Shown piece after piece: positions 23,354-34,835 of a stretch of DNA of 64,000 nt (its first letter is position 1; the number at the start of each line of letters is the position of its first letter). The position numbers and the translations under genes are program-made. Location of the stretch: positions 42,936,338-43,000,337 of the forward strand of contig OX457061.1 of the NCBI GenBank assembly GCA_949752795.1, given 5' to 3'. Source of the DNA: Hyperoodon ampullatus (taxonomy: Eukaryota > Chordata > Mammalia > Artiodactyla > Ziphiidae). The notes beneath the pieces are model-generated. The model saw nothing but the letters and a program-made list of their open reading frames with translations, was not told the DNA's origin and searched no databases.

Positions 23354-24739
23354 AAAACTACTTATGCTTTCCTATTCTTCGTATTATCTATGATTGTTTT
23401 TTCTCCTGTTTTCCTCCTTTTAATTCTTAGAAATGTTTGACATTTCATCTGTTTTCTTTTTCTTTCAAAATGTGGGCACTTGAAACAGTGCATGAATTGG
23501 ACAGGATAAATTTCGGAATCTAAAAATTTTGCTGTTAAAGGATTATAATTTGTATTTAATATAGAGGAGTGTCCAATGATAACTACCTTTGCCAACCTTT
23601 ATTTCCCCCTCCTGAAGAGCTACACAAGATGAAAAAATATCAAAAACGACACCACTGTTTAACCCAGATCACTTACAGGATGCTGTGGGCACACATCCAG
23701 TTTCCCCATTCCCTAACCAGCCTTCAAGATCTGTGTGTTCTGAGGTACCCACTTCAAGAGTGGAGCCCATGACCTGAGCTGAGCCAGCCAGCTTGTTCTT
23801 TCTGCTGAGCGTCTGGGGCGGGCACACCATCTAAGCCAATCCAAACAGAATGACTGTCGGGACTTGCGAAGGTAGTGCTGGAACAAAGACCCTGTCTTGG
23901 TAAGCAACGATATACTGCTGGCAGCCACCATACAGCCCTGAGAGAAGAGTGTGCCCAAGACAGCCAGTGTTGAAGGAACAGAGGCAAGACCTTGAGGGGA
24001 ACTGGGTCTTTCTCTCACCTGAGCCCTGTGTCAAGCTGTATGTGAAATCTCAATTGCGTCAGTTATAAATCACCTTCAAACCATAGGCTGTTTAAAATTG
24101 AATTTTCTGTTATTGGAAAAGATATGTCTGTTACACAGGTGTGTATGTCTGAAACCTACCTGGAAACCCAGCAACCTTCTGGCTCCACCCAAAGCATATG
24201 TCCTAAGAGGTGTTAAAAGGAAGAGATACTCTGGGAAGGCAAGACCAGCAGATATCCACTCAAACATGTCAGACAAACTCATTTTTACTTTGTGTCTGCC
24301 AGAAAAGTTTACTGGGCCAGAAACAAGACATATTTTTGTCATTGCCTACTTGAAACTCAGGAATTGTTTCCTCCAGTGATGAGACCTGTTATTGGTTTGT
24401 TCAGAAAGAATATTATCCCAACAGCTGACTTTTCAGCATCTTGAAAGTTCTCTGTAGTAGTAATGGAGGACACAAGTGTTGTGAAATATTAATATTGAAA
24501 GTGAATACCTCCTCAGTGGTGCATCATATAACAAGATGGACCCAGGGAGCAAGCTGAGAGGGAACAGAGATCCCTTTGTTGAGTTACATCAGTCAGACCA
24601 ATGAGCAAATATAATGGGATAAAGCTTTAATATTACTCAGTTACCAATTTCCATCCACCCACTGATTGGAACTACAGATCCCTGCCTTTCATCCACACAA
24701 GATTCATAGATTAAAGAGCATTTCAACAGCTCTAAAGTT
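23354..24739. other. Unassigned DNA
   Basis: The segment 23760-24030 has the feel of a decayed ancient repeat (gagctgagccagccagc, aagccaatccaaacagaatg) but could not be named. No coding signal; the open frames on the minus strand overlap one another and lack recognisable domains. Confidence 0.35.
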
Positions 24740-24905
24740 TAAGAAGTGCTTTCCTAAAGGTTACCTCATTTGAACACCACTCAAACACTATTAATAAACA
24801 GATACATTAGCATTGCCATTTAATATGTGAGGAACGTGGGGCTTAGAGAGGCCATATGACTTACCTGGACTTCTAGTATATAGCAGAGTTGGGGCTCAGA
24901 CCCAC
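24740..24905 (-). repeat. MIR fragment
   Basis: Antisense MIR: gtgaggaacgtggggcttagagaggcc near 24827, then gacttacctggac and gcagagttggggctcagaccc. Confidence 0.65.
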
Positions 24906-25724
24906 CCTCGGCCCCTTTGCCGACTACCCTGTGCTTCTCTCACAGGGAGTAATCGACGGCCTGTGCCACCTCTGCAAATGAGCCATCCCCGCCAGCCTTG
25001 TGTAGATAGTTTGATGACACTGGAAAAATACGCAACTGTTTTATCACTACGCACCACAGGGTCCCCAAGGTAGGTGGGCAGAGCGAAACCTGACAGTATC
25101 AGGTGTGTGAAGCACTCTCTTGGGTGCTTCATGAAAACGATCTCAATGGAAACATTTTCTTTTTTCGCCCATGGAATGATTCTCCTATTTTCCAAATCAG
25201 TATTTTTATGAGTGGTTAGGAGGAAGGCAGTCCATCCAGTTTTTGTTTCTAACCATTTTATCTATCTATCTATATCTATATCTATATATCTATTTTTTTT
25301 AAAGGAAAAAGACCCTGGAGTCTTTTTATGTTTAACAAAATAGGTAATGGTTTAGTACAAGCCTTTCTCTCTCTTTTCTGCTTTCCCTCAAGGCTGCTTT
25401 TATACCTGTGATGGTGAGGGAAAAGAATTTTGTCTAACATACTTACCTAGAGTACATTTTGTCTCATAGACTTAACCTAAAGTTCATTTTTGTTTTGTTT
25501 TCTTTAAAGAATTTATGTTTTTACTGAGAAGATAGTTTATCCTGTAGCTTCATTATCACTTTAACTGACAGGGCCAACAAATAAGCTTTAGAAATAAGCC
25601 CACAATTACCTGTTTTTCTAGATTGAATTTTAGTTAGAGGAATATAGCCTTTTTATAATACAAAACAAGAATAAGATAACCCAAACACTCCAGCTTTATA
25701 TTTGTATTAGTTTATGATTGAGTT
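24906..25724. other. Unassigned DNA with a small TATC/TA repeat
   Basis: Contains tatctatctatctatatc-type simple sequence at about 25257-25293. Otherwise unrecognised. Confidence 0.45.
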
Positions 25725-25741
25725 CTTGGCCAAATATTTTT

Positions 25742-26122
25742 TAAGTATAGTTCATAGCATTTTTTAAAAAATAAATTTATTTATTTTATTTACTTACTTT
25801 TGGCAACATTGGGTCTTCGTTGCTGTGCACGGGCTTTCTCTAGTTGCAGTGAGTGGGGGCTACTCATTGTTGCGGTGCGTGGGCTTCTCATTGCGGTGGC
25901 TTCTCTTGTGGCAGAGCTTGGGCTCTAGATGTGCGGGCTTCAGTAGTTATAGCATGCGGGCTCAGTAGTTGTGGCTCATGGACTCTAGAGCGCAGGCTCA
26001 GTAGTTGTGGCGCATGGGCTTAGTTGCTCTGTGGCATGTGAGATCTTCCTGGACCAGGGCTCAAACCCGTGTCCCCTTCATTGGCAGATGGATTCTTAAC
26101 CACTGTGCCACCAGGGAAGCCC
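25742..26122 (-). mobile_element. Long CHR-type SINE
   Basis: Minus-strand copy flanked by cttggccaaatatttt (25725-25740) and the slightly diverged cttggccaaatttttat (26123-26139). It carries at least three agtagttgtgg/agtagttatag-type internal units, so it is one of the longest copies here. Many CpGs are lost, so it is older. Confidence 0.9.
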
Positions 26123-26139
26123 CTTGGCCAAATTTTTAT

Positions 26140-26524
26140 AGAGATTTTTTTATTCATTGGCTGGTTAAATTTGGCTTGCATCATCCTCAAGTTTTGGTAA
26201 TTCTAAAGGTGTGAGTGCCATAGTAGCAGCTGGAAAGCTGGGTAACTGCCGCTGTACCACTTTGACAAGGTGCACTCTTGCCTGCATTGTAGAAGACATC
26301 CACCATGGGTCATTCTTAGGGTTTGTATACCAAACCCAAAAGCATAAGCATCCTGAACAGGAAGAGAGCTCTAGGACTCTTCTACATTGCTTTACTTCTA
26401 GTTAATGTGACGTGGGAAGTTTCACATATCTTTACAGGTAAGCCCATCAAATTTACAAAACGTTTTAGTAAGACCACTCCAAAGCATGTCGATCTGTCCT
26501 ATACTTGGAGTGAATAAAATAATG
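26140..26524. other. Unassigned DNA
   Basis: No feature recognised. Confidence 0.4.
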
Positions 26525-26735
26525 CTTTTCGCTTTGATGATAATAAAGGCTAGCATTTGCAGAGTACCTACGATGCTACAGGCACCAATCTATGTATTAT
26601 GTGTATGTCTATTTAATCTTCACAACAACCCTATGGCAGGTACTATTATCCCCATTTCACAGATGCGGAAACTAACTTGCTAAAGATCACGCAGCTAATA
26701 AATGTTGGAAAATCAGTTGATTCTTATTCAAGTCA
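26525..26735 (-). repeat. MIR SINE
   Basis: A well preserved antisense MIR: cttcacaacaaccctatggcaggtactattatccccatttcacagatgcgg spans 26618-26668, followed by gatcacgcagctaataaatg. Confidence 0.8.
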
Positions 26736-27904
26736 AGCAGGAAAGTGACCCCTAAGAACTGGCATTAGGGGTTTTACAAAGTTGTCATCCCAGATTCCAC
26801 AGTATCTCACCAGGGAGTACATTTCATGGCCAGTATGGTTCAAGCATGGCTTATTTACATGGGCCTGCCATTTTGCTTATACCCTCAAGGAACAGGTATA
26901 GTGCAATACTTCTGAGTCCAATCTCAGGACCCTCACTAACTCAGGAACTGTAGCAGGATGGCCATCACATTTAACTTCCCAGGAGTAGCTCTGTTTATGG
27001 GCTGTCCCCCGTCATATGCCTCCTTGTGGGTAAGCGTGATGGAATTCAGATAGCAATTCAGCCACTACATGGTCCAGTTCCCCAATTAGACCCATCATAA
27101 ACCTTTTGTTGTTGTTAAAAGGAAAGAAAAAAGCAGGTCCTGAGAAAAATTATATATATATAAATTATTATTATATAATTATAATTATATATATAATTAT
27201 ATAATAATTATATATATGTCTAAAATATCTCCTATGCTACTTGTTTATAAATCTAGATGATCAACATGATGAGAAACCACTGATTAATAAAGATGGATTG
27301 TGAGAGTTCCCTCTTGAGGGAAGTTCCATACTTTACAGCGTGTCCGTTACCCCTTAGGCACCTGCCTGGGATCCACTGTACAGGTAGTGCAAGGGGGGCT
27401 GTGTATGGAGACAGTCATGGACTCTAATGAGTAAAATCAATGGGCCAAAAAATGCAGAACCAGGGGCAGTGACAGGGCTGTGACTCACAGGGCAGTTTTG
27501 CACCGTATGCAAGTGTCAACTTGTGCAGCAACAATGAAACTTACTTTTGCAGACTTAGAGAAGTGGAAAGTTGTTTCAAAAATTGTGTTATTTTACAAGT
27601 CCACACAAGATGACAAAGGGGTAGAAGCTGGGCATAGCAGAGCAAGACTTTACCTTTCATCTTTGGTATGTTAATATTCAAATAGCCCCCACCCCAAGTC
27701 AAAGCCACCTGCCTAGGAACTTACTAGGGACATATGAAATAACACCCAAGGTGCGAGTTCTCCACAGATCTTTCAAATGATTGTTTTCATCTTTAGCCTC
27801 CCTGCTCATCAGCACCACCCCTGTGTTCGCCAGCTGTCCACAGTACATTTGCTTTTGTGTCCAAGTTTCAGAGGCCTGGGATCTTATTAATTGTGGATTC
27901 TTTC
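26736..27904. other. Unassigned DNA with AT-palindromic tract
   Basis: Only the AT-palindromic run at about 27150-27218 stands out; see the separate entry. No coding frame or named repeat. Confidence 0.4.
27150..27218. repeat. Self-complementary A/T tract
   Basis: About 70 bases of almost pure A and T built from tatata, attata and aattata blocks (attatataattataattata). The tract can fold on itself and is likely unstable in length. Confidence 0.8.
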
Positions 27905-28065
27905 AAATTATCTGACTTCGTTCAAAGGAGCCGGGGTGCCTTTTCATGGGTCTACTTTTCTAACTTGGGATTAGTTTGCATTGGGTGGAGGATTTAATGT
28001 CCATTTAATTAATTCACCAAGTACTACTATCACAGCTGGTGAGGTTATAGAGGCCCGAAGTAAGA
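27905..28065 (+). repeat. Unnamed two-copy repeat, copy 1
   Basis: Matches 28500-28650 in the same orientation with roughly 85% identity by eye over its best ~120 bases. Shared blocks include ttgggtggag, tttaattaattcaccaa and gtgaggttataga. Copy spacing is about 590 bp. It is not a repeat that I recognise. Confidence 0.75.
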
Positions 28066-28499
28066 GCGGCAACCTACTGGCTGAAAGAAAATGATGCAAC
28101 TCAGGAATTTAGTTCACTCTATTCCCACAAGATAATAATGCACATTTATAACCGAGGAAAGGAAAGCAAGAGATATTCTATCGTCTTTGTATATTGCTTA
28201 AAACTGTCTAGAAATTGCCTCTTCCTTTGGGGTCAAAAATGTCACTAGACTTTGTGGAAATTGGAGACACTTTCGTCAGTGAACCACTAGCAGGGCAAAC
28301 CCAACAGCTCTTAGTACCTGGCTAATTCAGCCTTTGCATCTTTGTCAGACCCATGTCTCTATTTTCTTGTCCTTATTGATGAAACTGATGGTAATATTCC
28401 TGGGAAAATGAGTGTTTCCCTTTATCAGGGTTATCGCTGGGAGGGGCACAGGACCTGGTGTGGGCTTGAGGGGTCACTTACATCGTTGTTTGAGTAGAA
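28066..28499. other. Unassigned spacer between the two repeat copies
   Basis: No recognisable feature. It may be part of the duplicated unit if the event was a tandem duplication of ~590 bp, but I see no strong match to what follows copy 2. Confidence 0.35.
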
Positions 28500-28650
28500 T
28501 CTGATTTAAATAACTTATGGGGCTGAGGATGCCCTTTCATAGGTCTACTTTACTAATTTGGAATAGTTTGCGTTGGGTGGAGAATTTACTGTCTATTTAA
28601 TTAATTCACCAAATACTGTTACAACTTGTGAGGTTATAGAAACCCAAATT
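28500..28650 (+). repeat. Unnamed two-copy repeat, copy 2
   Basis: Partner of 27905-28065. It begins around gatttaaataacttatgg and continues through gccctttcataggtctac and ttgggtggagaatttactg. It has a few-base gap relative to copy 1 near aatactgttacaac. Confidence 0.75.
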
Positions 28651-28799
28651 TGTAGGGTGTCATGTATAAAGCCCGGGACAAAAATAACAGCTCAGTAAAT
28701 AGTGTAATTCTGTGGGTGGTGGGCCATTTGACTCTCATTTATTCTACTTAGTATTTCAGAAATTTTCTGTCCTTCCATAAAATCTTGAGTGCTGAAAAG

Positions 28800-28930
28800 A
28801 CCCTCAGAGGTCATTGAGTCCCCCACTATTTTTAAGATGAATTCAGTCCAAGAGAGCTTAAGTGGCTTGCCTGAGGCCACTCAGCTTTCTAACTCTGCTC
28901 CCTGAACCGCCCCCTCATCAGATCTTTTCT
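28800..28930 (-). repeat. MIR-like fragment
   Basis: ccctcagaggtcattgagtc, then gagagcttaagtggcttgcctgaggccactcagc, resembles the antisense MIR core, weakly. Confidence 0.45.
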
Positions 28931-31047
28931 GATGTGTACACTCTGCTGGCACATCATTTGAGGATGAGCAGAACTGACTCAATTTCAGAGTTGTTTCATA
29001 TTCTGTTGACAGTTACATTAACCATCTTGCCATTTATAGCTTTGACTTTATAGCTCTGGGAAGCACCTTAAAGGATCATTGCAAATACTCTACCATCCAA
29101 ATATGCACTCCCCATGCTCCATGAAGCTTTTAAGTGGTGGCATAGGAGAGCAGCAAGATGATAGCGCATGTGAAATGAGAATTTGGGCAGATGGGATTTG
29201 GTAATGGACTTTTCAGTGACTCTAGTTGTCTGATCATTGGTCTGTGGTTGTGCTGGTACATTTTGTATTTTGAAAGGCACAGAATGTCAAGTCATTGCCC
29301 AAATACTGGTTAAGATTTTGATTATTTTGCAGAATTGTAGCAAAGCCCCTCAGGACTGCTTTTTCTTTTTTTTCCCAAAGGTTTATGTTTATGTTTATGT
29401 TCCTATCCTTTGTTTAGAAGTTGTACTTTCTATTGTTGGTAGGTCTATCCAAACAACAACAAAAAAGTTTTTCTTTCCTATTGCCTCAGTGGTTTAATTG
29501 TTCTATTCTTGGAGGAGAAATTCCACCTGCCTTTGGATTTGAGACACATAGAAAATCTGCCTATGAGCTTGGCAGCTCTTAATCAAGAGCATTCATTCAC
29601 TCATTCGTTTGTCAAAATTTTATTCAGTACTGATGTGTATGGCACTGTGGTAAGTGAAAGGAACACGAAAGGGAGTAAGGTGTGGTTCTTATCTGCAAGG
29701 AACTGGGAGCCCATGGAGGAGATAAGCATGGTTTCAATAAACAACAGCAACGCAAGACAGAACATGACGCCAGGAGAAGGAACAGAATTGCCGAGGGGGC
29801 ACACGGGAACAACCAATCCCGAAGGGGGCCTCTGGGGAACGTGCAGGGATGTGAGACCCAGCTGGATCTTAAAGAATGCTGGGGCTTGAAAAGTGGAGAA
29901 GGGAGCTGGCAGTGGGGGAGTGCAGGCAGAGCAGGTGGGGGAAGGTGCAGGTATCCCAGGCAGAGGGAACAAGACATACAGAGGCTGGAGGTGGGGAAGG
30001 TGAGGAGAGGTGGAGAGGTGCTCTGGTCATGAAGGGATTTGGAAGCTATGCTATGGAGTTTGTTTCCATAGGTCAGTGGGGAGCTACAGATGGATCTTAA
30101 GCAAATAAGCAACGGGATTAGTGTTATGTTTTAGAAAGCTAAAGAATCGTTGGGAGGGTATCAACCCCTGATTTCACTTCTGGATCCAACAACCAGTTGG
30201 GTTTGTTAGGTTTGCCTCTCAACTCCCTTCTTTGGGGATGAGTTTGTAGCTGACCCCCAGATCCCTCAGACCACTAGCTGCCCCTGGGTGAGAGGCCCAC
30301 TAGGAGTCCTCAGAAACAAACCCACCCTCCCTCTGAGCCAGGGTCTGCTGCAACCTACTCCATAGTCCAGGAGGGATAACGGACAGAGATAGTCACACCA
30401 AAATTACTTGTGCTCTGTCTGACATCATGGGCTTGGATTTAACGAGTGCATGTGCACTATGGATCTTGACGTTTCAACTAAGGATTCTAGGCTACGTCAA
30501 TATGTCACAGAGTGCAGTTCTCCGAGGCTAGCAGGTCTTACGGCAATTGACAAATAATTTTCCTTCCCACCAGAACTGCAGACAAATTCCTGATTAATGA
30601 ATTTGCTGAGTGAGTCCCTAAGGAGGGTCAGCCTGGGGAAGTGGAGAGTGAGGAACCCCTTGTCTACTCATGCACGTTCTTCAAACCTCCACAAAGTGTT
30701 TCCGCTTTCTGTTACATGTATGAATGGAAGGTATTTTAGGCAATCACCTTAATTTAGGCAATCACGTTACAGAATATTTACCTAAGGCAGATAACGTTGA
30801 CAAATTGATCATACATAGAGACACGTTCTACTGGTAGTCCTCACGGAGATCTGGGTGACTGCCCCTCATCCTCTGGAACATTTGCCCCTCTACCTCCCAT
30901 TGCGGGTGAGTGGAAAATACCTGTCTTTACAGGAATGCCCTCATTAACCAAGTAATTTGAACAAATGGTACCATTTTCATAATCTTTTTTCCTGATCTAA
31001 AAGTTTCTAGCTGATCTCCTGTTAAGAGATGTGCATGGGTCACGTAG
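28931..31047. other. Unassigned DNA, partly ancient-repeat-like
   Basis: 29585-30090 has phrases (cattcactcattcg, ggcactgtggtaagtg, aggcagagggaacaag) that recur in very old mammalian repeats. The same texture occurs at 44400-44830 and 46300-46350. A 12-bp direct repeat, ttaggcaatcac, occurs at about 30737 and 30756. No gene identified. Confidence 0.4.
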
Positions 31048-31225
31048 GATGTGTGTGTGCGTGTGCGTGTGCGTGTGTGATGAGGTGTGTATGTGGTATG
31101 TTTGTGTGTACGTGGTATATATGTGTATGTGGGGTGTGTATATGGTATGTGTGTCTTGTATGTGTTGTGTGTGTGGTATGTATTTGTATGTGTTGTGTGG
31201 TATGTGATTGTGTGGTGCGTAAGTC
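31048..31225. repeat. Compound GT/GTAT-rich tract
   Basis: About 180 bases of gtgtgcgtgtgcgtgt followed by degenerate gtatgtgg/gtatatg units. It gives spurious Cys/Val-rich and His/Thr-rich open frames on the two strands. Confidence 0.9.
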
Positions 31226-31394
31226 CAGTGGTTTTTCTGCCATGGCAGAGATGCTGCCACCCCAATACCCCCCAAATCAGAAGAGTGGAAAGGAAGTGAA
31301 ATTTGTATTAAAATGGCTTGGATCTCCATCTATGCAAGAAGAAAATTAAACTAAAAACCAAGTTAGCAAATGGGAGGGGAAGAAAAGTGTGATC
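31226..31394. other. Unassigned DNA
   Basis: Short unique stretch with no recognisable feature. Confidence 0.4.
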
Positions 31395-32005
31395 AGTAAA
31401 ATGCTAGTTATGTCGCTCAGGATTCCCATTCCCTGGTTATTCAATCAAACACTAATCTAGGTACTGCTGAAAGGTTGTGCAGATGTAATTAAAGTTACCA
31501 ACCAGCTGACTTCAAAATAGGGACATTATCCTGGATTATTTGGTTGTGCCAAAGTAATCACACGAACCCTTAAAAGCAGAAGAGGAAGGCAGAGGACTCA
31601 GAGAAAGGAGGCAGAAAGATCCGTCAGAGAGATCTGAAGCACCCGTTGATGACTTTGGAGATGGAAGTGGGGAGACTGTGAGCCGAGGAATGCGGGCGAA
31701 CCCAGAAGCTGGGAGCGACCCTGGCCCAGAGCAAGGGAGTGGGACTCCAGTTCTCCAGGAAAAGGAAATCTGCCAACAACTTGAATGAACTTAGAAGCCA
31801 GCTGGTGCCCAGAGCATCACAGCCCTGCTGACACCTTGCCTGCAGCCTTGTGTGGGTTCAGGCCATGCAGAGCCCTCTAAGCTCCTGGGCCCAGACTTGT
31901 GACTGAGAGAAACTGAGGTAACATGTTTGTGTTGTTTTAATCGGCTACATTTGGAGTGATTTTAGTCTGCTAAATGTGTAGCAACAGAAAACTAATCCAG
32001 AGGAG
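31395..32005 (+). repeat. MaLR/ERVL-like LTR
   Basis: Resembles an ancient mammalian LTR: gtgcagatgtaattaaagtta near 31475, attatcctggattatttgg near 31525, agccgaggaatgcgggcg near 31681, cagccctgctgacaccttgc near 31821, and an end-like stretch through ttgtgttgttttaatcgg to agaaaactaatccaga near 31986. Ends and duplication are unclear. No viral genes are present. Confidence 0.55.
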
Positions 32006-32944
32006 GGAAAACAAACAAAACCCACCAGCCTTCCAGCTCCCATGTGATGAGTGTGTCTAATGAAGCTGCAACTCAACTTCTTGGATAAACAACAACACTA
32101 ACCACCTTTCCTGTTGCTTTTGAGTTAAACGTTTTCATGTTTGGCTTCAGCTTCAAGGTGCTGCTTTTTATTTATTGCGAGCGCATGGAAAGTTTATTTT
32201 AACCCCCTTTGAGTTATGAGAGTACAAGAATGAGGAAAATATGCTTTCCTCACTTAGAAAAGTCAAATTGTGCAAATGGGTTGAATTTTAAGGCTTTCCG
32301 TGTGATGAATTCTCAATGTGGAATAACAGTTTGGTTTAAGTTTGGGGGAAAAAGAGATAAAAACATAGCAGATGAAACCACGAAGCAGCCCAGCACTGTC
32401 TTTCATAACTGCCGGGTGCTCTGGGAAGTTGCCTGACCCAGTTGGGCTTGAATAGCTCAGCCAGTTTTTTGTCCATATTTGTGGGGCATCATTTTCAAGA
32501 TGCAGAGAGAGAATTGCACACCTCCACAGTGCTCTCAGCCATGTAGTCTTATTTTCCTTGCGTTTTGAATCTACTACAATGTTACATTCTGTTGGAGTGA
32601 CCTTGGCCATTTTAACTTTTTAATATCAGAAAGGTGGAATTTTCCAGCTGTTTTCACTAAGCATGGTCATACCTGTGCCTTCGATACATATGAGATTACC
32701 AGTGAACAGAGATCTCGGAGCCAGTGGATGGGATAGGCAAGGTGAGACAGGGATGCTTCGGTGTTGGTGCACCAGGGAGGGAGAACTGTGGGAGCAGCTG
32801 TGGAGATGCTTCTCCAGCGTCCTCCTCGAGGGCGCCACCCAGCAGATGGGCCTACCCTACTCCAGGGCCGCGGGCTGGATGCTGGTGACATGAGCCTGAG
32901 ACAGGCCTGGGACCTGGGACACTTTGCTGCAGTGCTGCAGTGCT
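32006..32944. other. Unassigned DNA
   Basis: No gene found. GC content rises from about 32690. A weak match links 32334-32385 to 35624-35690 (see findings). Confidence 0.4.
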
Positions 32945-33400
32945 TGCACCTGGACACACCTCTCCTCGAGCTACAAAATACAAAGAAACTATATGGGACT
33001 AAAAATAACAGTGTGCATGCGCAGTTAGGGCAAATTCTGGACCAAAAGATACAAAAGGCTAAAACAAACAAAAACTAAAACCAACTGAACTGCCATTTCC
33101 GAAGAGCCAGGAGCAAAAAACAGGGTGTTGGGAGCAAAAGCAGGGTACTGAGCATGCCCCCAGCCCTCAACACCGCCTGAGGGGTGGGCAAAACACCGAA
33201 GCCTCCCCTCGGGTCTGACCCCTGGACACACCCCTATGCCTCAGGGAGCGAGCAAGCAAGGGAACCTGTTGTTTGTTCTCGCTCCGCCCCGCCACCAGTG
33301 CTGCAGCAGGGACCCCAGTAAAGCGTTGCCTGAATTTCTTGTTTGGCTTCTAGTCAATTTCTGTTGCTTGGGGAAGGCCAAGAACCTTGGTGGGTATCAA
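32945..33400 (+). repeat. Endogenous-retrovirus-like solo LTR
   Basis: Reads like a U3-R-U5 in sense orientation: aaaatacaaagaaactatatggg near 32975, gtgtgcatgcgcag, gggagcgagcaagcaaggg near 33244, a variant polyadenylation signal in ccccagtaaagcgttgcctg near 33313, and a U5-like segment ending ggtgggtatca at about 33399. A CA end is visible, but the TG start and target duplication are not certain. No gag, pol or env frames are present. Confidence 0.5.
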
Positions 33401-33904
33401 GCTGAGGGCACTAGGAGATTGCAGGAACTGTGCCATGAGGAGGAACCTGCAGACACAGGCCTCCTGAAACACCTGCCCCCAGAGGGCACCAACAGCCCCT
33501 CGATGTGAGCCAGAAAAGCTGTGCCACCCAACCAGGAGGTTTACAGCTGGACCAAATCTTGTAGCTAACTCTCAGTCCGATAAGCAGAGGCAACCAACAG
33601 AAAGAAGGCTACAGCGGGACCCAGTGAACTAAAGAAACACTTGCTCATTTGCCTCTCCCTGCTCTTCACCCCCACATGCTGGAGGGGCGTGGCCCCAAAG
33701 ACCAGGGGTGATGCGAATTTCAACCATGACCTCTTCACTGCATGTGCTCAGGGTCTCCCTCAAGTCAGCACTGAAGGAGGGAGAAGATGAGGCTTGGATC
33801 AAAGTTAAATATATGTATGAACTCAGAATGTCATCGAGGGAAGGAAATGGGAGATTTGACACAGTATGATTGAAAATAATTATTGACCATTATGTTACGT
33901 GAAC
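33401..33904. other. Unassigned DNA between two LTR-like segments
   Basis: No internal retroviral coding similarity was seen here, so the two flanking LTR-like segments, which also point in opposite directions, do not bracket a provirus. Confidence 0.4.
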
Positions 33905-34330
33905 TTGTTACGGAACGCAAGTTCATGTGCCCGATACACAGTGAGGCCAAACAAACCGAAACGTCTGAGTTTGGAGCAGAGAAAGGTTTATTGCAGGGCC
34001 ATGCAAGGAGATGGCTGGCTCATGCCCAGAAAACCCCGAACTCTCTGAAGGGTTTCAGCAAGGCACTTTCAAAGGCCAGGTGAGGGAGGGGCGTGCAAAC
34101 TTAGTTGTTGCAAACTTCTTGAAGTCGGACTCCTTTGTTCTTGCAGCTGTCCACATATGTCAGGTCAGGATATTCCTGGTAAACCTCCAACATGACAAAT
34201 GTTATTCTCTGTTCTGCAACTTTTTATCTCTATATGAATGGACTCAAAGGTCAGAGCCCTGAGAAGAGGCTATCCTGTATATTTCAGGCTATAGGCAACA
34301 TTCTTTTACAAAACGTGTGAAGCCAGCATG
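33905..34330 (-). repeat. Endogenous-retrovirus-like LTR, antisense
   Basis: Plus-strand aggccaaacaaaccgaaacg near 33942 and gagaaaggtttattgcagggccatgcaagg near 33981 (AATAAA on the minus strand) fit the 3' half of an LTR read in reverse. Boundaries are estimated. Confidence 0.5.
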
Positions 34331-34339
34331 ACTAAGCAC

Positions 34340-34835
34340 AGGAAAAGGAACAGATCTAATATGGAGTCAGATTTGTTCTTCCCTATTACAAATAAGTCAG
34401 ACAGAGAAAGGCAAATGCTGTGTGGTCTCACTTATATGTGGAATCTAAAAAAAACAAAGAACAACCAAGCTTATAGATACAGAGAACAGATTGGTAGTTG
34501 CAAGAGGTGGGGATGGAGGATGGGCAAAATGGGTGCAGGCGGTCCAAAGGTACAAACTTCCAGTTATAAGATGAGTAAGTCCTGGGGATATAAGTACAGC
34601 ATGATGACTATAGTTAATAATACTGTATTGCATATTTGAAAGTTGCTAAAAGAGTAGATCTTAAAAGTTCTCGTCACAAGAAAAAAAATGTTTTTGTAAT
34701 TATGTATGGTGATGGATGTTAACTAGACTTATTATGGTGATCATTTTGCAGTATATACAAATATTGAATCATGTTGTACATCTGAAACTAATATAATGTT
34801 ATATGTCAGTTATATGTCAATAAAAAAATCTTTGG
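34340..34835 (+). repeat. L1 3' end fragment
   Basis: Sense L1 3' end: gtgtggtctcacttatatgtggaatctaaaa near 34421, agcatgatgactatagttaataatactg near 34599, tcatgttgtacatctgaaactaat near 34769, and gtcaataaaaaaatc at the end. It is an L1MA/MB-like old copy, 5'-truncated. Confidence 0.75.

Noticed and set aside
29601..30112. Overlapping open frames of 116-162 codons on both strands
   Set aside because: They lie over ancient-repeat-like sequence, are open in several phases at once, and show no domain.
31048..31225. Cys/Val-rich and His/Thr-rich open frames
   Set aside because: They arise from the GT-rich simple repeat; both strands are open because the repeat lacks stop codons.
32945..34330. 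Intact endogenous provirus
   Set aside because: The LTR-like segments are in opposite orientation and no gag, pol or env similarity lies between them.
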